DNA from: an uncultured Eubacteriales bacterium
Lineage (GTDB): Bacteria > Bacillota > Clostridia > Oscillospirales > Acutalibacteraceae
NCBI GenBank assembly: GCA_900321905.1
Contig: ONXZ01000020.1
Span: forward strand, 1 to 12,000
Length of the DNA: 12,000 bases
Direction: 5' to 3'
This document shows, in pieces, positions 6,685 to 12,000 of the stretch (the first letter of the stretch is position 1; each line of letters starts with the position of its first letter). The notes below the pieces were generated by a model. It had not been told where the DNA came from. It worked only from the letters and a program-made list of their open reading frames with translations, and did no database searches. The translations under genes and the position numbers were made by a program.

Positions 6685-7446
6685 ATGCTACTTGCTATTG
6701 ATGTTGGCAACACCAACATTGTGCTTGGCGTGCTTGACGGTGATAAAATAATGCACAAAGGCAGAATGCACACAAACGTTAACTCCACGACTGACGAATA
6801 CGCAATCAAACTCAAGGCGTTTCTTGAACTGCACGGCGTTCACGGTGAGATTGACGGCGCAATTATTGCAAGCGTTGTACCGCCGCTTGTAAGGCCGCTG
6901 AAAAAGGCGGTTAAACTCGTCACCGCTCAAAACGCGCTTGTTGTAGGACCGGGAGTAAAAACAGGACTTTCAATCAAGATTGACGACCCGTCGCAACTCG
7001 GCGCTGATATGGTTGTGGGCGCGGTTGCGGCAAAGGAGAAGTACCCCTGCCCTATCATTATGTTTGACCTCGGCACAGCGACGACAGGCTCTGTGATTGA
7101 CAAAAACGGCGACTTCATCGGTGCGGTGATTACCGCAGGCGTTAAGACATCTTTGAACGCCCTTGCAAGCGGCACGGCGCTGCTGCCGCTGATTGAGATT
7201 TCCGCACCCAAAAGGGTAATCGGCACCAACTCAATCGACAGTATGCGCTCAGGCGCGGTGGTCGGCACGGCGGCGATGATTGACGGCTTTATTGACAGAT
7301 TTGAGGAAGAACTCGGCGAAAAGGCGACTGTCATTATTACAGGCGGACTCGGCACGCAGGTTATCAAAAACTGCAGGCACGACATTGTGCTGAGCCAAAA
7401 CCTCTTGCTTGACGGACTGAAAATCATTTATGATAAAAATAATTGA
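6685..7446 (+). CDS. coaX: Type III pantothenate kinase
   Basis: Catalyses the ATP-dependent phosphorylation of pantothenate, the first step of coenzyme A synthesis; a cytoplasmic ASKHA-fold dimer. The 253 residues show Asp6-Val-Gly-Asn-Thr-Asn near the N-terminus (phosphate loop), Gly106-Ala-Asp108 (catalytic Asp), Asp128-Leu-Gly-Thr-Ala-Thr (second phosphate/monovalent cation site), and Ser186-Met-Arg-Ser-Gly near the substrate cap. The residue after Asp108 is Met, where many CoaX proteins have Arg. The ATG at 6685 follows AGAGGTGA (6673-6680) and starts directly with the conserved motif; a start at 6640 would add 15 residues with no family support. The last Asn codon and TGA stop lie inside the first 7-bp unit of repeat D. 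The next gene on the same strand is 96 bp away with no clear terminator between. Confidence 0.95.
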   Translation: MLLAIDVGNTNIVLGVLDGDKIMHKGRMHTNVNSTTDEYAIKLKAFLELHGVHGEIDGAIIASVVPPLVRPLKKAVKLVTAQNALVVGPGVKTGLSIKIDDPSQLGADMVVGAVAAKEKYPCPIIMFDLGTATTGSVIDKNGDFIGAVITAGVKTSLNALASGTALLPLIEISAPKRVIGTNSIDSMRSGAVVGTAAMIDGFIDRFEEELGEKATVIITGGLGTQVIKNCRHDIVLSQNLLLDGLKIIYDKNN

Positions 7447-7528
7447 GAATTGAGAGTTGAGAATTGAGAATTTTTGTTTCTCGGCTACGCCTCAATCAAA
7501 TAATCAGGGTCGGCAACCTTGGCGACCC
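7441..7528 (+). repeat. One-armed heptad repeat element D between coaX and the glycoside hydrolase gene
   Basis: Four tandem 7-bp units (AATTGAG, AATTGAG, AGTTGAG, AATTGAG; 7441-7468) begin in the coaX stop region, followed by a T-rich stretch, GGC-TAC-GCC (7483-7491) and a hairpin at 7507-7528. There is no matching inverted arm, unlike elements A to C, so this may be a decayed or shortened copy. The T-rich stretch at 7471-7478 has no stable GC-rich stem directly before it, so termination is doubtful. Confidence 0.7.
7507..7528 (+). promoter_or_regulatory. Leader hairpin immediately upstream of the ribosome binding site
   Basis: GGGTCG (7507-7512) pairs with CGACCC (7523-7528), with a further partial pairing inside (CAA/TTG). 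The stem ends two bases before AGGAG (7531-7535). It could influence ribosome access or mRNA stability, or simply be the core module of repeat D, whose GTCG/CGAC pattern resembles the cores of elements A and C. Confidence 0.35.
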
Positions 7529-7542
7529 GCAGGAGTAAAATT

Positions 7543-10500
7543 ATGAAAAAAACATTATCACTACTATTAAGCGTTATACTTGCGCTGACGGCGCTGATGA
7601 GTGCAGGCGTTACCGCGCTTGCTGACGGTTCGGGCAACTGCGGCACTGACGGAGCAAACGTAACGTGGACGCTTACAGGCGGCACGCTCACAATCAACAA
7701 AGGCTCGTCGGGCGAAGCGCGTATGGCGGACTTCGTCAACAACGGCGCGGCGCGTCCCGGCTGGTACGACAGCCGCACGTCAATCACAAAAATCGTGATT
7801 GAGGAGGGCGTTGTTAACGTTGGCTCGTATGCGTTTGACGGCTGCTCAAACGTCACATCTGTTGACTTTGGAACGATTGACACAATCGGCAACAACGCGT
7901 TTATGAACTGCACCTCGCTCACGCAGGTCAACCTGCCGAGTTCGTTCAACTGGATGTACACGTCTGTTTTTGAAGGCTGTACTGCGCTCAAAGTTGCGTA
8001 CCTCGGCGAGCGCTGGTGGACAGACAGTGCTGTGCCTGACTACTTTTTTAAAGGCTGTACTTCCCTGCGCCTTGTAAGGCTGGGCAGCAAGTTCACAGGC
8101 TTCGGCACAGGCACGTTTGAGGGTTGCTCTGCGCTCAAAGTTATTATTTCGGACAACTCAAACATCTCATATGACGGCATAACCGTTGTGCCGACAAGTA
8201 TTATGAGCGGCGAGTGCTCCGACAACACATATTCGAGCAGTAAACTCACATACAACTACGATATGTGGAATTTTGCGCTCACTTTCAGCGGCTCGGGCGA
8301 TATGAGCAGCACGCCTTGGGCAGACCTCAAAACTGCGGTTGACAGCGTTTCGTTTGCAAAAACTGACGCTAAAACGTCAATCTCCACCTCTGCTTTTGCA
8401 GGTTACGCAAATCTTGCAAGCGCTGATTTTACCAACATCTACGCAGTCGGCTGGGGCGCTTTCGGCGATGACGCAAAACTCGGCAACATTCAGTTTGACG
8501 ATGAACTGACTGACATCTGGGACTATGCGTTCTCCAACTGTACGTCCATTGAAACGGTACAGTTCGGTAACGGCAGCGGCGATTTGCATATCAGATACCA
8601 CGCTTTCCAAAACTGCACAAGTACCACATACTGGCTCAACATTCCGGCAAACGCCAAGTACATTGACGAGGGCGCTTTCTGGAACACTAACTTTAACTAT
8701 GTTCACATTTACTCGCCCGACGTTGTTATCGGCGACGACGCCTTCGGCAACGGCGAGGGCGGCTACGCGCGCTTTTTCAGCCTTGACGGCACGCACACGA
8801 CGACCTACGATTTTGTTGAAAATCATAAGAAAAACAAATCTTACAACTGGCACTACTTCTGCAACAGCGAGCACAATTACGCAACTGTAACCGTTGCGCC
8901 AACCTGCACCGAGCAGGGCTACGACCGCTACGGCTGCATTTACTGCGAGGCAGACGAATACAAATCAAACTTTGTTGACCCGCTCGGCCACGACTACGAA
9001 TGTACAGGCACCGAGGACGGCAACTATACATACGAGTGCAGACGCTGCGGCGGCACGGACTACAAGTTGTCCGCCTTTGAGCCTATGCACTACTTCCAAA
9101 AGGCGCTGTCTACCTACGATATTGACAACGCATACAATCAGCCGAACTACGACAGCCGCGTTGACGTGAACGCCGACGGATTTATCAACGGACGTGACTG
9201 GGCGATTATCACCCATAACATCAACAATATCGACACAACCGGCAAGGCTACAACAATCGACACATCAACGACTTATCAGGAGATTGAAGGCTTCGGCGCG
9301 TCCGGTGCATGGTGGTCGCCCGAGGTCGGAGCCTGGGAAAACACTAAAGATATCGTCCGTCTGCTCTACTCTAAAAACGGCGGTATCGGTCTTAACATCT
9401 ACCGCTACAACCTCGGCGCCGGCTCGCTTAACGACAGCCAACTTTACAACACCGGCACAAGGACGGACTGTTTTCTTAAATCTGACGGTACATATGATTG
9501 GACTGCCGACGCAGGCGCAAGGAATACGCTTAAATGGGCAAACACCTTCTGCCCTAACGTTAAGGTTGAGTTGTTCTCAAACTCCGCACCTGCTTTTATG
9601 ACTAACAACGGCAAGGCTTACGGCAACCCTGTTGCTGAGGGCGAGGACGTTACCTGCAACCTGCCGAGCAGCAACTTTGCGGCGTTTGCAGACTACGTTG
9701 TTAAGAGCGCGGAACACTTTATTGACGAGGGTTACAACGTTACCGAGGTATCGCCAATCAACGAGCCTGAATGGGGATGGACAGGCTGGTACAACGGCGA
9801 CGGCAGTATCTCCTGCGGTCAGGAAGGCTGCCACTTTGAACCTAACGACGCACGCGATTTTTACAACAACGCTATGGTGCCTGCGCTTGAAGCGAGCAGC
9901 AAACTCAACGGCACAGACCGCGACAAAGTTGAACTCGCGGTATGGGAGTGCGCACAACTCAACCACGGCTGGTGGTGGAGCAGATTCCTTGACGCTAACT
10001 TCTCCGCAACCGTTAAGCAGACTGTAATCGGAAGTATCACGCGTGAGGTTGCAAACGAAAACACACGCGCTATCCGCCGCTATGTCGACACGCTTGACAC
10101 CCACTCTTACTGGGCGGCGGCAAGCGACAGACAGCAGATTATGTCCGACATCAGCGCAACGAAATACAGCACAATCAAAAAGATAAAATGCTCTGAATAC
10201 TGCCAGATGTACAACGACGGCAACTCGGGCGTTGTAGGTCACACACAGGCGGCAGGCGGCTCGTCAAACGGTATGGGCATTGACTACGGTCTTGCAATGG
10301 CAGACATTATTTATCAGGATATGACTATCCTCAACGCAGTTGAGTGGGATTGGTGGACAGCGTGCGGCAAGGGCGTTTACACCGACAGCCTTGTTTACAT
10401 CGACTCAAACGACCACTCAAATATTCAGACGGCTAAAAGACTCTGGTGCCTCGGCAACTACTCAAAGTTTATTCAGGAAGGCGCAAAGCGAATCAAGGTT

Positions 10501-11766
10501 ACAACAGGCTCACAGTTCGGCGCAAATCTGTACACAAAGCCTGAAAATATCTACACCTGGAAAGACGGCGACAACACCGGCACCGATAAATACAACTATC
10601 TTGAAGAATCGGCTTACCTCAACCCCGACGGCTCAGTTGCGATTGTTTACATCAACAATTCCGATACAATTGAGTACACCTCGCTCAGGGACAACGGCTA
10701 CAGCCACTTCAAGACCTACGTAACAGACGACACCAAAAACCTTGAACTCTATCAGAGCGGCAGCACTGATAAACCGGTATGTATCCCCGCCCGCTCATGC
10801 ACAACAGTTGTGCTTAAAAACAACGCGCAGCCTGCCGAGTCAAAGAAGGACGCTTATCTGTTTGCTTACTTCACGGGCAACGCTGTGTCACAGCAGAGAG
10901 TTCACCTCGCTGTGTCAAAAGACGGTTACAGTTTTACTCCGCTGAACGGCAACAAAGAGGTTATCACTCAGACAAAGGGTACTCTGAACTGCCGCGACCC
11001 GTATGTTTTCAAGGGTCAGGACGGCTACTACTATATGATTGCAACCGATATGGACTGCAACACAGGCTGGTGGGGCAACAGTCAGACAATGGTTATATGG
11101 CGTTCAACCGACCTTGTTAACTGGACTGACGAAACTATAATTAATATGAGTGAGATTACAGGCGCAGACGACATTAAGCGCTGCTGGGCGCCGCAGGTTA
11201 TCTGGGACGAAAAAGAGCAAAAGTATATGGTTTACTTTGCGCTCGCGTCGGGGAGTATCACACAAAATCACACCGTTATGTACTACTGCTACACCGACGA
11301 TTTGCTCGACCAGAGCAAGTACACATATCCGCAACTGCTCTACAAACCCGAACTCGGTGACGACAAGGAGAATAACGCCATTGACGGCGATATTATCTAC
11401 GACAAGGCAAACGACCTTTACTACCTTTACTACAAGGACGAGGACAACGCCACTATCTGCTATGTAACGGGCAAGAACGTGAACGGTCCTTACAGCGACC
11501 CTGCAAATCCGCAGAAGGTGCTGTCAAGCGACGTTGCGCTTGAGGGCTGCAACTGCTACTACATCAACGGCACAGACACGCTCGTTATGCTTGCAGACGC
11601 TTATCTTGACGGTTACTTTGTGCTTAACACCACAAAGGACTATAAAAACTTCACCACGCTTGACAACAGTGAAACCACTATCAACGAATGTCAGCCGCGC
11701 CACGGTAGCGTTATCACAATATCCGACGCGCAGTACGACAGACTTGTCAGCGAATACGGTATTTAA
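7543..11766 (+). CDS. Secreted multidomain glycoside hydrolase: BspA-type LRR, Cys-rich segment, dockerin-like loop, GH30, GH43
   Basis: A 1407-residue exported protein. A signal peptide covers 1-27 (Ala-Leu-Ala before Asp28). About 11 LRR_5 (BspA-type) units lie in two blocks (95-204 and 283-413) with the pattern Ala-Phe-x-x-Cys-Thr-Ser-Leu. A Cys-rich segment spans 440-502. A single dockerin-like F-hand lies at about 516-563, with Asp541-x-Asn543-x-Asp545-Gly-x-Ile-Asn549-x-x-Asp552. The GH30-like barrel and beta domain (about 565-1092) start at Glu-Ile-Glu-Gly-Phe-Gly-Ala-Ser; the likely acid/base is Glu741 in Ile-Asn-Glu-Pro-Glu and the nucleophile Glu885 in Cys-Ser-Glu-Tyr. The GH43-like propeller (about 1103-1390) has likely base Asp1152 (Arg-Asp-Pro-Tyr), pKa modulator Asp1281 and acid Glu1334 (Leu-Glu-Gly). 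No sortase signal, SLH or C-terminal dockerin is seen. The ATG at 7543 follows AGGAG by 7 nt; an upstream TTG at 7519 is rejected. An arabinose- or galactose-containing glycan is plausible as substrate but unproven. Confidence 0.88.
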   Translation: MKKTLSLLLSVILALTALMSAGVTALADGSGNCGTDGANVTWTLTGGTLTINKGSSGEARMADFVNNGAARPGWYDSRTSITKIVIEEGVVNVGSYAFDGCSNVTSVDFGTIDTIGNNAFMNCTSLTQVNLPSSFNWMYTSVFEGCTALKVAYLGERWWTDSAVPDYFFKGCTSLRLVRLGSKFTGFGTGTFEGCSALKVIISDNSNISYDGITVVPTSIMSGECSDNTYSSSKLTYNYDMWNFALTFSGSGDMSSTPWADLKTAVDSVSFAKTDAKTSISTSAFAGYANLASADFTNIYAVGWGAFGDDAKLGNIQFDDELTDIWDYAFSNCTSIETVQFGNGSGDLHIRYHAFQNCTSTTYWLNIPANAKYIDEGAFWNTNFNYVHIYSPDVVIGDDAFGNGEGGYARFFSLDGTHTTTYDFVENHKKNKSYNWHYFCNSEHNYATVTVAPTCTEQGYDRYGCIYCEADEYKSNFVDPLGHDYECTGTEDGNYTYECRRCGGTDYKLSAFEPMHYFQKALSTYDIDNAYNQPNYDSRVDVNADGFINGRDWAIITHNINNIDTTGKATTIDTSTTYQEIEGFGASGAWWSPEVGAWENTKDIVRLLYSKNGGIGLNIYRYNLGAGSLNDSQLYNTGTRTDCFLKSDGTYDWTADAGARNTLKWANTFCPNVKVELFSNSAPAFMTNNGKAYGNPVAEGEDVTCNLPSSNFAAFADYVVKSAEHFIDEGYNVTEVSPINEPEWGWTGWYNGDGSISCGQEGCHFEPNDARDFYNNAMVPALEASSKLNGTDRDKVELAVWECAQLNHGWWWSRFLDANFSATVKQTVIGSITREVANENTRAIRRYVDTLDTHSYWAAASDRQQIMSDISATKYSTIKKIKCSEYCQMYNDGNSGVVGHTQAAGGSSNGMGIDYGLAMADIIYQDMTILNAVEWDWWTACGKGVYTDSLVYIDSNDHSNIQTAKRLWCLGNYSKFIQEGAKRIKVTTGSQFGANLYTKPENIYTWKDGDNTGTDKYNYLEESAYLNPDGSVAIVYINNSDTIEYTSLRDNGYSHFKTYVTDDTKNLELYQSGSTDKPVCIPARSCTTVVLKNNAQPAESKKDAYLFAYFTGNAVSQQRVHLAVSKDGYSFTPLNGNKEVITQTKGTLNCRDPYVFKGQDGYYYMIATDMDCNTGWWGNSQTMVIWRSTDLVNWTDETIINMSEITGADDIKRCWAPQVIWDEKEQKYMVYFALASGSITQNHTVMYYCYTDDLLDQSKYTYPQLLYKPELGDDKENNAIDGDIIYDKANDLYYLYYKDEDNATICYVTGKNVNGPYSDPANPQKVLSSDVALEGCNCYYINGTDTLVMLADAYLDGYFVLNTTKDYKNFTTLDNSETTINECQPRHGSVITISDAQYDRLVSEYGI

Positions 11767-12000
11767 TTCAGTTAGCAGTATGCAGTTAGCAGTTGAAGGT
11801 TGGTCGCTACGCTCCAATCAGACTCAAGGAATTCGCTACGCTCATAAGGAACGTGCTTCGCACGAAAGGCTCAAGGTGTTGGGTGCTGCGCACAGCAATT
11901 TATAATAGGTGTGGACGAAGTCCACCTTCCCCCTTGAGTCTTGAGTCTATTCCCTTGAGTCTAATCCGAGCGAAGCGAGTTACCTTAATTCATCATTCAC
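11767..12000. repeat. Modular repeat element E, cut by the window end
   Basis: No gene is visible in this stretch. It begins 3 nt after the stop codon with AGTTAGC-AGTATGC-AGTTAGC units (11770-11790). A 32-bp inverted repeat (11798-11829 against 11953-11984, about 25 matches) encloses CGTGC-TTC-GCACG (11852-11864), GTGC-TGC-GCAC (11883-11893), GTGGAC-GAA-GTCCAC (11911-11925) and a third heptad family, TTGAGTC (11934-11962). The 19-bp segment at 11905-11923 is shared with elements B and C. The end (11986-12000) looks like the start of another 7-bp-unit arm. No terminator is seen after the hydrolase gene. Confidence 0.75.

Noticed and set aside
7441..7471. Possible CRISPR or VNTR from the tandem 7-bp units
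   Set aside because: There are no spacers, the units are far shorter than CRISPR repeats, and the same units form inverted arms of the interspersed elements.
7519..7542. TTG start for the hydrolase gene
   Set aside because: It lies inside the leader hairpin, has no ribosome binding site and would spoil the signal peptide. ATG at 7543 follows AGGAG at normal spacing.
9577..10242. 221-codon open frame on the minus strand within the hydrolase gene
   Set aside because: It lies wholly antisense to the catalytic region of a clearly real gene, with Val/Ala/Arg-rich composition typical of a shadow frame and no recognisable domain.

Overview
The window looks like a chromosomal segment from a low-to-mid GC anaerobic Clostridia member, most plausibly a gut Ruminococcaceae/Oscillospiraceae-type bacterium. 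This is inferred from gene content: a short ThiI without a rhodanese domain paired with a NifS-type desulfurase, a type III pantothenate kinase, a class-B-sortase-like membrane protein, and a very large secreted protein with BspA-type leucine-rich repeats, a dockerin-like calcium loop and two glycoside hydrolase domains. Translation is standard. No IS element, tRNA, rRNA or CRISPR array is visible.

Layout. Positions 1-111 hold the first codons of a minus-strand gene (starting Met-Gly-Arg-Pro), its probable promoter, and a perfect 14-bp dyad that also looks like a terminator for the operon arriving from the right. Positions 314-6521 hold five minus-strand genes in one direction: HAD phosphatase-NUDIX fusion, NifS-family cysteine desulfurase, thiI, a membrane protein with a sortase-B-like fold that lacks the catalytic Cys and His, and a D-alanyl-D-alanine carboxypeptidase. 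A strong extended -10 promoter lies at 6555-6583. From the divergent AT-rich region, coaX runs on the plus strand (6685-7446). It is followed by a 1407-residue secreted LRR-dockerin-GH30-GH43 protein (7543-11766).

How the genes fit together. NifS and ThiI form the known sulfur relay for 4-thiouridine in tRNA: desulfurase persulfide to ThiI. The sortase-like protein and the carboxypeptidase are nearly overlapping (2-bp gap) and both act outside the membrane, suggesting an envelope function. The HAD-NUDIX fusion suggests successive hydrolysis of ADP-ribose or a related nucleotide and its phosphate product. The secreted protein should act on plant or host heteroglycans.

The most unusual feature is in the gaps. 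Modular repeat elements, with arms made of 7-bp units (AATTGAG type or AGTTAGC/AGTATGC type) and interiors of short palindromes with a 3-nt centre, lie at 118-316, 2631-2812, 5158-5358, 7441-7528 and 11767-12000. Nearly every one starts exactly at the stop codon of the neighbouring gene, and several stop codons are formed inside the first 7-bp unit. A smaller hairpin does the same after nifS. Six of the seven complete genes end this way. The exception is the sortase-like gene, which is coupled directly to the next gene.
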